Below are positions 8,223 to 17,149 of a stretch of DNA of 64,000 bases, piece by piece (position 1 is the first letter of the stretch; every line of letters starts with the position of its first letter). A program made the position numbers and the translations under genes. Under the pieces are notes generated by a model. That model saw nothing but the letters and a program-made list of their open reading frames with translations, searched no databases and was not told where the DNA came from. Source of the stretch: an uncultured Clostridia bacterium (GTDB lineage: Bacteria; Bacillota; Clostridia; Oscillospirales; CAG-272); NCBI GenBank assembly GCA_947631765.1, contig CANRMP010000006.1:1-64000 (forward strand), written 5' to 3'.

Positions 8223-9515
8223 TCAGTCGCCGAAAGCCTGTGAGAGATCGGCGATTATATCATCGATATGCTCGGTTCCGATTGAAAGGCGAATAGTGTT
8301 CGGCTTTATACCTTGGTCGAGCAGCTCCTTTTCGGAAAGCTGAGAGTGCGTTGTGGTAGCGGGATGAATAACAAGGCTCTTTACGTCCGCTACGTTTGCA
8401 AGCAGTGAGAAGATCTTAAGTCTGTCAATAAACTCGTGCGCTTCTTTTTGCCCGCCTTTGATTTCAAACGTAAATATTGTGGCTCCGCCGTTCGGGAAAT
8501 ATTTGTTGTAAAGCTCGTGATCGGGATGGTCGGGAAGCGACGGATGGTTGACCTTTTCGACCTTCGGATGCCCTGCAAGAAAGTCAACAACCTTTTTGGT
8601 GTTCTCGACATGACGGTCAAGGCGCAAAGACAAGGTCTCGGTTCCTTGAAGGAGCAAAAATGCGTTAAAGGGGGAAATGCACGCTCCGGTATCTCTAAGC
8701 AATATGGCGCGAACGTAGGTTGCAAATGCCGCCGCTCCCGCCGCATCCACAAAAGAGACTCCGTGATAGCTGGGATTTGGGTCGGCAATGGCGGAAAACT
8801 TTCCGCTTGCTTTCCAGTCAAACCTTCCGGAATCGACGATAACTCCGCCGAGCGTTGTTCCGTGTCCGCCGATGAATTTTGTCGCCGAGTGAACGACAAT
8901 ATCTGCGCCGTGCTCAATGGGACGGATAAGATAAGGCGTGCCGAAGGTATTGTCTATAATCAAGGGTATCTTGTGGCTGTGCGCTATTTTTGCTATTTCA
9001 TCAATATTTGGTATGTCGCTGTTGGGGTTGCCGAGCGTTTCAAGATAAATTGCCTTGGTGTTGCTGCCAACGGCATTCTCCACCTCTTTTAAATTATGGG
9101 CGTCGACAAAGGTGGTCTTAACTCCAAACTGTGACAAGGTGTGTGAGAGAAGATTATATGTTCCGCCGTATATTGTCTTTTGGGCGACTATATGGTCGCC
9201 GTTTTGAGCGAGCGCCTGAATGGTGTATGAAATGGCGGCGGCTCCCGATGCGGTTGCAAGCCCCGCAACGCCCCCTTCAAGGGCGGCAATGCGGCTTTCA
9301 AAGACGTCTTGGGTAGTATTTGTAAGTCTGCCGTAAATATTTCCCGCATCGGCAAGCGAAAAACGCGCCGCCGCGTGAGCGGAATTTTTAAACACATAAG
9401 AGGTGGTTTGATAAATCGGCACCGCTCTCGAGTCTGTAACCGGGTCGGGCGTTTCCTGCCCTGCGTGAAGTTGAATGGTTTCAAATCTGTAATTATTATC
9501 GTATGTATATTTCAT
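8223..9515 (-). CDS. O-acetylhomoserine sulfhydrylase
   Basis: Cys/Met-metabolism PLP enzyme of 430 aa. It condenses O-acetylhomoserine with sulfide (or methanethiol) to give homocysteine (or methionine). YRFETIQLHAGQ at the N-terminus and the PLP lysine in HSATKFIGGHGT are diagnostic of the MetY group. A second family stretch is VHPATTTHSQL near the C-terminus. It is transcribed from a consensus promoter at 9733-9761 with a leader of about 210 nt. That leader holds a small ORF but no SAM riboswitch that I can see. Confidence 0.93.
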   Translation of the reverse strand: MKYTYDNNYRFETIQLHAGQETPDPVTDSRAVPIYQTTSYVFKNSAHAAARFSLADAGNIYGRLTNTTQDVFESRIAALEGGVAGLATASGAAAISYTIQALAQNGDHIVAQKTIYGGTYNLLSHTLSQFGVKTTFVDAHNLKEVENAVGSNTKAIYLETLGNPNSDIPNIDEIAKIAHSHKIPLIIDNTFGTPYLIRPIEHGADIVVHSATKFIGGHGTTLGGVIVDSGRFDWKASGKFSAIADPNPSYHGVSFVDAAGAAAFATYVRAILLRDTGACISPFNAFLLLQGTETLSLRLDRHVENTKKVVDFLAGHPKVEKVNHPSLPDHPDHELYNKYFPNGGATIFTFEIKGGQKEAHEFIDRLKIFSLLANVADVKSLVIHPATTTHSQLSEKELLDQGIKPNTIRLSIGTEHIDDIIADLSQAFGD

Positions 9516-9623
9516 GGTAAAATCCTCATTTCAAAATATTTTAGACTTTCGGCGTTTTACGCCTTAATTGCTGTTTTTATTATTTTCTATTTTATTTGTG
9601 TTATGTATGGCGGGATTTTACCT

Positions 9624-9680
9624 TCACATTCGACCGAAACGATAATAATGGCGAAGCATTTTTGGCAGTAAGTCTTTCAT
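9624..9680 (-). CDS. 18-codon leader ORF before the sulfhydrylase
   Basis: In the 5' leader of the sulfhydrylase, AAGGAG with good spacing precedes an ATG encoding MKDLLPKMLRHYYRFGRM and then TGA. It is too short for the ORF track. The strong ribosome site and the position between promoter and gene suggest a regulatory leader peptide. There is no run of one amino acid, though three Met and a basic-aromatic stretch occur. Whether it is translated is unknown. Confidence 0.45.
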   Translation of the reverse strand: MKDLLPKMLRHYYRFGRM

Positions 9681-9732
9681 TTATTTGCTCCTTCTTTTCA
9701 AATTACTCAATTCCTATGTGTTTGATATGTAA

Positions 9733-9761
9733 ATTATAGTGTTATCCTTCCTTTTTGTCAA
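9733..9761 (-). promoter_or_regulatory. consensus promoter of the sulfhydrylase
   Basis: On the minus strand TTGACA, a 17-bp spacer and TATAAT match sigma-A consensus exactly. Transcription would start near 9726 and leave a long leader before the ATG at 9515. Confidence 0.8.
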
Positions 9762-9841
9762 GAGTATTTTTAAAAAAATCAAAAATTTTTTTAATTTCAA
9801 AAATCAAACAAGGAAAAAGGAGTAAAAGGAGCGTGAAAAAA

Positions 9842-9880
9842 CCGACCGAAGGTCAAGCGCTTTGGCTTTTATTCGGTCGG
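9842..9880 (-). terminator. pnp terminator
   Basis: CCGACCGAA and TTCGGTCGG pair around a 21-nt loop just after the pnp stop. On the minus strand the stem is followed by a run of T, the standard intrinsic terminator form. Confidence 0.8.
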
Positions 9881-9889
9881 GTTTTACAA

Positions 9890-12115
9890 TTATTCATCCT
9901 CGCCGTTTCTTTCTCCGTTCTTGCGAGAACCGAAACGGGGAGCGCGTTTTCTTTCTCCGCCGCGGTCATTGTTTTTCGGTCTTCTGTCCTCATGACCCTC
10001 GGGTCTCGGAAGCGAGGCCTTAATAGAAAGGTTTGTCCTTCCCTTGTCGTCAACGCCGAGATACATAACGGTGACGGTGTCGCCTTCGTTTACCACATCC
10101 TCAACCTTTTCGACAAAGTTATAGGAAAGATCCTTGATATGGCACATTCCCTCTTTACCGGGCGCGTACTCGATGAAAGCTCCGATAGGTATGATTCTTG
10201 TGACCTTACCGGTGTATATAGCTCCGATTTCAGGCTCAAAGCAGATATCCTCGATCATTTTCTGAGCGGCAAGCGCGCCGTCGCGGTTGACAGAGGCGAT
10301 ATATACGGTGCCGTCCTCTTCGATATCGATCTTAGCGCCGGTATCTGCAGTGATCTTCTGAATGACCTCTCCGCCCTTACCGATGACCTCACGAATCTTT
10401 TCCGTCTTGATGTGCATTGTGAGCATCTTGGGAGCGTTTTCGGCAACCTCTGCTCTCGGCTCGGGTATACATTTTGTGATTATTTCGTCAATGATATATT
10501 CCCTGCCGTGGCGGGTCTTGTCAAATGCGGATCTTATAATCTCGGGGGTAAGACCGTCGATCTTTAAGTCCATCTGAATCGAGGTGATTCCCTTGTGCGT
10601 TCCCGCGACCTTAAAGTCCATGTCGCCGTAAAAGTCCTCGACGCCCTGAATATCGACCATTGTGTCCCAGCTACCGTCCTCGGCGGTGATAAGACCGCAG
10701 GATATACCCGCAACCGGAGCTTTAATCGGAACTCCGGCAGCCATAAGTGCCAGGGTGGAGCCGCAGACAGACGCCTGAGACGTAGAGCCGTTCGAGCTTA
10801 TTACCTCGGACACAAGGCGTATTGCATAAGGAAATTCTTCAACAGAAGGAAGCACGGGCAGAAGCGATCTTTCGGCAAGAGCGCCGTGACCTATTTCGCG
10901 CCTTCCGGGGCTGCGCGCGGGCTTTGCCTCACCTGTGGAGAAGCCGGGCATATTGTAATGATGCATATACCTCTTTGAGGTTTCCTCATCTATTGTATCA
11001 AGCTCCTGAGCGTCTGAGATAATGCCGAGAGTCGCAACGGTGAGAACCTGGGTCTGACCTCTGGTGAACATGCCGGAGCCGTGAACTCTCGGAATGAGGT
11101 CTACCTCGGCGGCAAGAGGACGTATTGTGTTCATATCTCTGCCGTCAACGCGCTTCTTGTCGACAAGCAGCCAGCGGCGCACGATTTTCTTCTGAATCTT
11201 ATAGACAAGCTCGGGAAGCATTGCCTCAAGCCCTTCGTACTTTTCGGAGAACTTTTCAAGTATAGCGTCCTGAATGGGAACCATTCTGGCGTCGCGCACC
11301 GTCTTATCGTCGGTATCCATAGCATACATGACGTCCTTTTCGCAGAAAGCAAAAATCTCGTCAAACATATCGTGGTCAAGCTCGCAGGAGGGATATTCGA
11401 ACTTCGGCTTGCCGACCTCGGCGACAATTCCGTCGATAAAGTCGCAAAGGACCTTAATCTCCTCGTGCGCTTTCATGATAGCATCAAACATCGTGTCGTC
11501 GTCAACCTCGTTTGCGCCCGCTTCGATCATAACGACCTTCTGATGCGAGCCCGCAACGGTAAGCTGAAGATCAGAGACCTTTCTCTCTTCGGAGGTGGGG
11601 TTGACGACAAGCTTTCCGTCAACAAGTCCCATGAAAACGCCTGCAATCGGTCCGTTCCACGGAATATCCGAAATGGAAAGGGCAATGGAGGCGCCGATCA
11701 TTGCGGTAATTTCGGGCGAGCAATCATAATCGACGCTCAGCACCATAAGGTTAATTGCCACGTCATTGCGAAGGTCCTTCGGGAAAAGAGGTCTGATGGG
11801 ACGGTCGATAACACGGCTTGTGAGAATAGCCTTTTCGCTCGGTCTTCCCTCACGTCTGGTATAGCCGCCGGGTATCCTTCCCACAGCATACATTTTTTCA
11901 TCAAAATCCACCGAAAGAGGGAGAAAATCAATACCGTCTCTCGGCTTTGCGGATGCGGTTGCCGTGGCTAAAATTGAGGTCTCACCGTATGTGACAAGGC
12001 AAGAACCGTTTGCGAGCCCCGCCATTTTGCCCGTTTCAACCTTAAGTGTTCTTCCTGCAAGAGTGGTTTCAAATACTCTGTAGTTTTTAAACTGCATTAT
12101 TTCTGACATTGCCAT
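9890..12115 (-). CDS. pnp: polyribonucleotide nucleotidyltransferase
   Basis: Phosphorolytic 3'-5' exoribonuclease of the RNA decay machinery, 741 aa. Two RNase PH-like domains span the N-terminal 550 residues, with FSTGEAKPARSPGRREIGHG between strands of the second. A KH domain (REVIGKGGEVIQKI) and an S1 domain (GAIYTGKVTRI) follow. The last 30 residues are a basic, disordered tail (RPKNNDRGG and onward). It follows rpsO in the classic rpsO-pnp order. A long hairpin lies in the intergenic region and a terminator after the stop. Confidence 0.96.
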   Translation of the reverse strand: MAMSEIMQFKNYRVFETTLAGRTLKVETGKMAGLANGSCLVTYGETSILATATASAKPRDGIDFLPLSVDFDEKMYAVGRIPGGYTRREGRPSEKAILTSRVIDRPIRPLFPKDLRNDVAINLMVLSVDYDCSPEITAMIGASIALSISDIPWNGPIAGVFMGLVDGKLVVNPTSEERKVSDLQLTVAGSHQKVVMIEAGANEVDDDTMFDAIMKAHEEIKVLCDFIDGIVAEVGKPKFEYPSCELDHDMFDEIFAFCEKDVMYAMDTDDKTVRDARMVPIQDAILEKFSEKYEGLEAMLPELVYKIQKKIVRRWLLVDKKRVDGRDMNTIRPLAAEVDLIPRVHGSGMFTRGQTQVLTVATLGIISDAQELDTIDEETSKRYMHHYNMPGFSTGEAKPARSPGRREIGHGALAERSLLPVLPSVEEFPYAIRLVSEVISSNGSTSQASVCGSTLALMAAGVPIKAPVAGISCGLITAEDGSWDTMVDIQGVEDFYGDMDFKVAGTHKGITSIQMDLKIDGLTPEIIRSAFDKTRHGREYIIDEIITKCIPEPRAEVAENAPKMLTMHIKTEKIREVIGKGGEVIQKITADTGAKIDIEEDGTVYIASVNRDGALAAQKMIEDICFEPEIGAIYTGKVTRIIPIGAFIEYAPGKEGMCHIKDLSYNFVEKVEDVVNEGDTVTVMYLGVDDKGRTNLSIKASLPRPEGHEDRRPKNNDRGGERKRAPRFGSRKNGERNGEDE

Positions 12116-12150
12116 AATAATATTAACTGCCTTTCTTTATTTTTTCACAA

Positions 12151-12227
12151 CGCACAGACCGGAATAAGAATAGTAGACGTCAAAAAAGCTTTTTTGACAT
12201 TTATTATTCGTATTCTCACACTGTGCG
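12151..12227 (-). promoter_or_regulatory. long hairpin in the pnp leader
   Basis: A 77-nt imperfect hairpin. CGCACAG/CTGTGCG closes the base and a middle helix pairs GAATA-type sequence with TATTC. The top is the perfect palindrome GTCAAAAAAG/CTTTTTTGAC. It sits between the rpsO terminator and pnp. In E. coli a hairpin at this place is cut by RNase III and mediates PNPase autoregulation. The analogous role here is inference. Confidence 0.6.
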
Positions 12228-12270
12228 ATGCGTTATTTAAAATATTGTTTTCGGTTAAAAAGCAACGAAC

Positions 12271-12296
12271 GGGTTGCCGCTCGAAAGCGGCAACCC
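12271..12296 (-). terminator. rpsO terminator (possibly leaky)
   Basis: GGGTTGCCGCT and AGCGGCAACCC form a perfect 11-bp stem with a CGAA-type tetraloop right after the rpsO stop. The T-run is delayed and interrupted (gttcgttgctttttt), so some readthrough into pnp is likely. Confidence 0.75.
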
Positions 12297-12306
12297 ACGT
12301 GTCTTT

Positions 12307-12573
12307 TTACTTTCTGAGTTCGAGCTTTTCGATTATTGCACGGTAGCGCTCAATATCCTTGTCCTGAAGATACTTCAGCAGATTACGCCTTTTACCGACC
12401 ATCTTAAGCATTCCGCGGCGGCTGTGGTGGTCCTTCTTATTGACCTTCAGATGCTCTGTAAGTTCGTTTATTCTCTTTGTGAGAATAGCAATCTGAACCT
12501 CGGGAGAACCCGTGTCGCCCTCGTGAATCGCGTACTTTGCGATAATCTCTTGTTTTACTTCTTTTTGCAGCAT
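12307..12573 (-). CDS. rpsO: 30S ribosomal protein S15
   Basis: Primary 16S rRNA-binding protein of the small-subunit central domain. From [10 protein letters not shown] it is 88 aa, the exact family length. Family stretches such as [26 protein letters not shown] and RRNLLKYL are all present. The ORF track starts 39 codons too early; the GAGGTGAAC before 12573 fixes the start. It heads the rpsO-pnp pair. The leader of 100 nt or more could carry S15 autoregulation, which I cannot verify. Confidence 0.97.
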   Translation of the reverse strand: MLQKEVKQEIIAKYAIHEGDTGSPEVQIAILTKRINELTEHLKVNKKDHHSRRGMLKMVGKRRNLLKYLQDKDIERYRAIIEKLELRK

Positions 12574-12758
12574 TTTGTTCACCTCATAACAATTTCGGTC
12601 AGCACAGCAGACGGCGGGTGAACGAACAAGCGTCTTATATCCGTCAGCCGAGCAGCCGATAAAATAATAATGTCTCTGCCTTCGGTGCAACTCGGGCAGG
12701 CTAAATTATTCTACCACATTCAAATCTCAAATGAAATACATTTTATTAATGTTTACAT

Positions 12759-13901
12759 TTAATTTACAATCGGCAGGTCTCTTGTTTTGTACCTTGCAAA
12801 GATTTTGTCAAGCATAAGGGCGGAAGAATTGTCCTGAACGTACGCCATATAATACTCCTTTGCGCTCTTAACGTTAAGGTCGTAGCCCGCAGCTCCGAGT
12901 GCGCTTGCCACAAGGCAGGTGCATTTGTCGGAGGATGCCCTTGAAGGATAAAAGAACACCTGCAGCTGAGACTCTGGCATATAAGCGTTTTTACCCTCAT
13001 CCAAGGGCAGTGCCATAACACCAAGAGACATTTTCCCCGAAAGCTCCTGTATGACGCATATACGGTCAATGCACATAAGCGCCTCTCCGTTTTCAAACAT
13101 ACTAATATCGTTTCCGGTACAAAGCGGGGCAAGCTCCAAAGGCAAGTCCTTGTCGCACACAAGACCGCAGCTTTGTGCAAGAGGCGCCGAAAAGCCGCTC
13201 TCCTCAAGCGCCTTTGCCCCTTGTGCCTCTTTGTTGTAAAGAAGACAATACATATCGTCGGGACTGTAAAGGGCGTCGCTGTACAGGGCGTACAAGCCGT
13301 CATACCCGCTATTTAGCATATCGCTTATTTCAAAGTCAAAATACGGCCTATTCTCAACAAAGAAGGGTTTTGTCGAAAAATCCTGAATAAGCCCTTTTTC
13401 ATAAAGGAGCGGCATGTATTCGTAAGGCAGGTCTATAAGGTCGGCGTAATAGCTTCCGGAAAGCTCCCCGCTTGAAAGATATTCAATAATCTCGTTTTCG
13501 CCAATCGCCTTTTCGTAAAGCTTTATGTTGTATTTTTCCTCTACCTTCTTGTTTCTTTCATACAAAGCCGGGGCAATGTACGACGCCTCCTCGGGGAACA
13601 CAAGATTTTTTCCGGCAAGGGTTATAACAGTAAAATACATCTCGCCGAAATCGTCGTCGGGAAGCTCGTCAAGCAGTGCTTGCGGCATATACAAGCTCTC
13701 TTTTTCCTCTTTGGAGGTCGGAGCTTTCGGTATATTTACGTCCTTTACCGAATATGACGCGGTGCTTTTCTCGCTTTTTTTGTCGCTCACATCGTATGAC
13801 GCCACTATTTTGCATGAGCTCATAAGCACAGAGAGGGCGACAAGAAAAAGCGGCAACACTTGTTTTATAACGCCGCGGCGGATATATTTCGCATTATTCA
13901 T
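12759..13901 (-). CDS. solute-binding-protein-like lipoprotein
   Basis: About 380 aa with an N-terminal signal (PLFLVALSVLMSSC) whose Cys would be lipidated. The mature part resembles type 1 extracellular solute-binding proteins: alternating helices, with LYALYSDALYSPDDMYCLLYN as a typical segment. No ABC permease or ATPase is next to it, so its partner and substrate are unknown. Two ATGs are possible (13913 and 13901). I chose the second because GGGAG is too close to the first. The gene may be a single transcription unit. Confidence 0.7.
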   Translation of the reverse strand: MNNAKYIRRGVIKQVLPLFLVALSVLMSSCKIVASYDVSDKKSEKSTASYSVKDVNIPKAPTSKEEKESLYMPQALLDELPDDDFGEMYFTVITLAGKNLVFPEEASYIAPALYERNKKVEEKYNIKLYEKAIGENEIIEYLSSGELSGSYYADLIDLPYEYMPLLYEKGLIQDFSTKPFFVENRPYFDFEISDMLNSGYDGLYALYSDALYSPDDMYCLLYNKEAQGAKALEESGFSAPLAQSCGLVCDKDLPLELAPLCTGNDISMFENGEALMCIDRICVIQELSGKMSLGVMALPLDEGKNAYMPESQLQVFFYPSRASSDKCTCLVASALGAAGYDLNVKSAKEYYMAYVQDNSSALMLDKIFARYKTRDLPIVN

Positions 13902-13967
13902 ATTGTGGCGCATCTCCCTTTTGTAAAATCTATCTCAAAAGTATTATACCCCTAAATTGTGAATAAA

Positions 13968-15803
13968 TCAAACAAGCTCCACATTATAAATATCACACCA
14001 GCAGGAAAATTGATAAAGCCACGCTATAAGCTGAGGTCTTGACATAAGCTGGCCGAACCATGTGGCACTTTGCGAGCTGTCGTCAATAAGAGCGCTGACC
14101 TGTTTTTTGTCTATAATTGACGTGAATAAATTGTCCTTTTTCAGGCAGGAAGAAAGCAAAGCCTTGACCGCCTTCTCATATTCGGGAGAGTGGGTCTTGG
14201 GATACGGACTTTTCTTTCTGTAAAGCACTTTGTCGGGAAGCAGGTTTCGCTTTGCCGCCCCCTTGCGAAGCAGCGCCTTTTCCACTCCGTTTTCAAACTT
14301 TATTTTCCACGGCACGTTGTACACATACTCGATAATTCTGTGGTCGGCAAAGGGGACCCTTACCTCAAGAGAGCAAGCCATGCTCATTCTGTCCTTTCTG
14401 CAAAGCAGGTGCTGCATGAAAAAGGCGGTCGAAAGGACTGTCGCCCTTCTTGCAACTATCATTTCGCTCTCGTCCTCCTCAAGGCAGGGAGCGCTCTCCA
14501 CGGTCTTTTTGTAAACCTTTGACATGTATTCATAGCCCTCTTTTGAATTTACGGCGTCCTCTTTAAAAAGCCTCGTGCGTGCAAACGGGTCGTGTACCCA
14601 AGGGAAGAAATCCCTTTCAAGCATTTCGCTCCGATAAAACCAAGGATAGCCGCCGAATATCTCATCACTGCATTCTCCCGAAAGCGCCACCGTGTGGTTT
14701 TTTTTGACTAACGAGCAAAAATACAGCAGTGAGGAATCGATATCAGCCTGCCCGGGGTAGTCCCTTGCCTCGACCGCGCCGTAAAGGCAGTCAGCCACCG
14801 TGCGATTTGGCGCCACAAGCACTCTGTGGTCTGTTCCGAGCTCTTTTGCAAGCTCCTTGGCGTATTCGTCGTCGCTTGCTGGTTGAAAGAGCGTGTTTTT
14901 AAAGTTCTGCCTGTTGTTTTCGTATTCAAAGGAATAGCTTGAGAGCGACTCGCCCCTCTCCGCCAAAATTCGCGCGCCGATAGCGGTAATAACCGAGGAA
15001 TCAAGCCCTCCCGAAAGAAACGTGCAAAGAGGCACGTCGCTTACAAGCTGACGTCTTACCGCATCCCAAAGCAGGTCAATGACCGTCTCGGCGGCTTCCT
15101 CCCCGCTTCCCTTAAACTCCTTTGCCTCAAGCTCCCAATACCTCCATTTTCTCATCCCGTTTCGGTCGATAATTGCGTTTTCACCCGGCTGTATCTCGCA
15201 TATATCCCTGAAAACGTCGCTTGACGGAATTGTCGAGGGAGAGAGAAAAAGGAGCTGCCATATTCCCCTTTTATCCACCTTCGGAGCAACAATATTTCCC
15301 TTTATAAACGCCTTCGTCTCGGAGGCAAAATACAAACTCTCGCCCTTTTGAACGTAATACAGCGGCTTTACCCCGAGTCTGTCCCGACTGAGATATACCC
15401 GATTTTTTGCCTTGTCAAATACCGCAAAGGCAAATATTCCGTTAAGAAGCTTTGAGCAATGCTCCTTGTACATGATGTATGACCACAGCACCACCTCGGT
15501 GTCGCAATCGGTATTAAAATGCGCTCCAAGCGCAGAGAGCGCCCTACGAAGCTCGGGCGCGTTGTATATTTCTCCGTTATATACAATTGTATATTCGCGC
15601 CCTTCAAACACCGCGCTCATCGGCTGTTTTCCGTTTTCTATGTCTATAACGGCAAGCCGATTATGCGCAAAGCAGACATTTTCAAACTCAAAAAAGCCGT
15701 CGGCATCCGGTCCGCGGTGCCTCATAGTCCGACTCATTGCAAGCACCGCGCCGCCGTCTGCCGCGCCGCCGTTTGTATTGTATAATCCGCATATTGAACA
15801 CAT
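13968..15803 (-). CDS. asnB: glutamine-hydrolysing asparagine synthetase
   Basis: Converts aspartate, glutamine and ATP to asparagine in the cytosol. The true start is the internal ATG at 15803, giving MCSICGLYN with the Ntn nucleophile Cys at position 2 after Met removal. GAAAGGAAAG lies just upstream. The class II glutaminase domain covers about residues 2-190. The synthetase PP-loop LSGGLDSSV sits near residue 265, and GECSDEIFGGYPWF follows. Total 611 aa is normal for the AsnB group. Confidence 0.94.
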   Translation of the reverse strand: MCSICGLYNTNGGAADGGAVLAMSRTMRHRGPDADGFFEFENVCFAHNRLAVIDIENGKQPMSAVFEGREYTIVYNGEIYNAPELRRALSALGAHFNTDCDTEVVLWSYIMYKEHCSKLLNGIFAFAVFDKAKNRVYLSRDRLGVKPLYYVQKGESLYFASETKAFIKGNIVAPKVDKRGIWQLLFLSPSTIPSSDVFRDICEIQPGENAIIDRNGMRKWRYWELEAKEFKGSGEEAAETVIDLLWDAVRRQLVSDVPLCTFLSGGLDSSVITAIGARILAERGESLSSYSFEYENNRQNFKNTLFQPASDDEYAKELAKELGTDHRVLVAPNRTVADCLYGAVEARDYPGQADIDSSLLYFCSLVKKNHTVALSGECSDEIFGGYPWFYRSEMLERDFFPWVHDPFARTRLFKEDAVNSKEGYEYMSKVYKKTVESAPCLEEDESEMIVARRATVLSTAFFMQHLLCRKDRMSMACSLEVRVPFADHRIIEYVYNVPWKIKFENGVEKALLRKGAAKRNLLPDKVLYRKKSPYPKTHSPEYEKAVKALLSSCLKKDNLFTSIIDKKQVSALIDDSSQSATWFGQLMSRPQLIAWLYQFSCWCDIYNVELV

Positions 15804-15899
15804 ACTTATTTTCTTTCCTTTCAAAAGATATTTCTTTTTAAGTATATGCCCCTGCCGCATACGAGGTACCTTTTGTACCCTGCATTTAAGGCAAAAATC

Positions 15900-15935
15900 C
15901 GGTCAAAAAGAAGAACTCATTCTTCCTTTTGACCG
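15900..15935 (-). terminator. terminator after the trigger-factor-like gene
   Basis: CGGTCAAAAAGAAGAA and TTCTTCCTTTTGACCG form a long near-perfect stem with a 4-nt loop. On the minus strand it is followed by ATTTTT. It ends the GH36/trigger-factor-like transcript. Confidence 0.75.
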
Positions 15936-15973
15936 AATTTTTCGCTTTTCGGCTCTAAAGACCGTATTTTTAC

Positions 15974-17149
15974 TCAGTCGTCAAGTATCGTAACCTTTCC
16001 CGGCAAAACGAGAAGCATTCGTTCATACCGATATTGCAGGTAAAGATTTTCCCGACCCAAAAACTCCTCGTATTCCTCGATTGTTTTGACGTTGTAGCTT
16101 AAATAATAGCTCTGAAAAGAGGTATTGTAATCATTTTCAAGAAGCGCGCGGTACTCGGCGTAGTCCATCGTTATATTGCACGCCTTGAACAGATATTCAA
16201 GCACCATTCGTTCAAAAACCGCTTTTCTTGCGTAATTATCCGCCTCTTCGTAATAATAATCGTAAAGAGTCTCGATATCTTCGTCGTCAAGCTCGACGTT
16301 TTTATAATTTTCATCTATGGCATCCGTGATGTATTTGAGCCTTGCCTCATAAAGTCTGTCCTCGGGAAAGCTTTTAAGACTTACCGCATTAAAAAAAGCG
16401 TCATAAGCGTATTGGGCTGTGTAATACGAATATATATAATCTCTATACTCCTGCACGGTCGTGCACTTAGACGCTGTGTAGCGGTTGACAAGCGAATTGT
16501 CAAGCTCGGGCACCTCGCCCCTTGAAATGCTGTTGATATCTACGTCAAATTCACACATAACGCCGGCAAGAACCATGGAATCGTTGCCGTCGCTGTCGGC
16601 AAAGACAAAATCGTCGGCAAAAATCACTGTAACCTTAAGCTTGTCCCCCGCCTTTGCGCCGATAAGCTGATTTTCAAAGCTTTTAGCCCTTCGGTCGGGG
16701 TCGCTTTCACTCTCGTATGACGGAATAAAATTATCCGCACCTATTATAAGGTCAAAAGAGGAGTCCCGCAACGTTTCCTTTACAGAGCTGCCGAGAGTTT
16801 TTTCACAGCCGCTCAAAGCGTAGCTTATATTCACCTTGTCAAACATGGCAACGCTTGCCGCCTCGTCATTTACCGGCTCAAAAGCCGTGCTGTCAAAGCG
16901 CACCTGCATTATCGCGCGCTGCCACTCCTTTTCAATGTCCGAATTTTTCACCACAATGTCCTTCAGATCGGGAACGTTTATATATTCGGTCATATCAAAA
17001 TCATAGTTATTGACAAGCGTGCGGTCGTTTTCGGCGTTGTTTTTCTTTTTGCCGGAGCACGCGGCAAAAAGGCAGACGGCAAGCAAAAAAAGGAGTGGTA
17101 CTAAAATAAATTTTTTTATTTTTTTAATATCTGCGGTCTTATATTTCAT
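15974..17149 (-). CDS. trigger-factor-like lipoprotein
   Basis: About 391 aa. The N-terminal signal LLFLLAVCLFAACSG ends in a lipobox, so the protein should sit on the outer face of the membrane. The mature part resembles trigger factor without its ribosome-binding domain. There is an FKBP-like segment (FDKVNISYALSG through FADDFVFA) and then a long helical part resembling the chaperone arm. A role in folding exported proteins, like PrsA, is inference. It overlaps the end of the GH36 gene by 11 bp, so the two are co-transcribed. Confidence 0.65.
   Translation of the reverse strand: MKYKTADIKKIKKFILVPLLFLLAVCLFAACSGKKKNNAENDRTLVNNYDFDMTEYINVPDLKDIVVKNSDIEKEWQRAIMQVRFDSTAFEPVNDEAASVAMFDKVNISYALSGCEKTLGSSVKETLRDSSFDLIIGADNFIPSYESESDPDRRAKSFENQLIGAKAGDKLKVTVIFADDFVFADSDGNDSMVLAGVMCEFDVDINSISRGEVPELDNSLVNRYTASKCTTVQEYRDYIYSYYTAQYAYDAFFNAVSLKSFPEDRLYEARLKYITDAIDENYKNVELDDEDIETLYDYYYEEADNYARKAVFERMVLEYLFKACNITMDYAEYRALLENDYNTSFQSYYLSYNVKTIEEYEEFLGRENLYLQYRYERMLLVLPGKVTILDD

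Noticed and set aside
9516-9727. SAM riboswitch before the sulfhydrylase
   Set aside because: The S-box core pattern is absent on the minus strand; only a uORF and weak hairpins are seen.
11081-11971. 296-aa plus-strand ORF
   Set aside because: Lies opposite pnp, which is clearly real; its sequence has no family feature.
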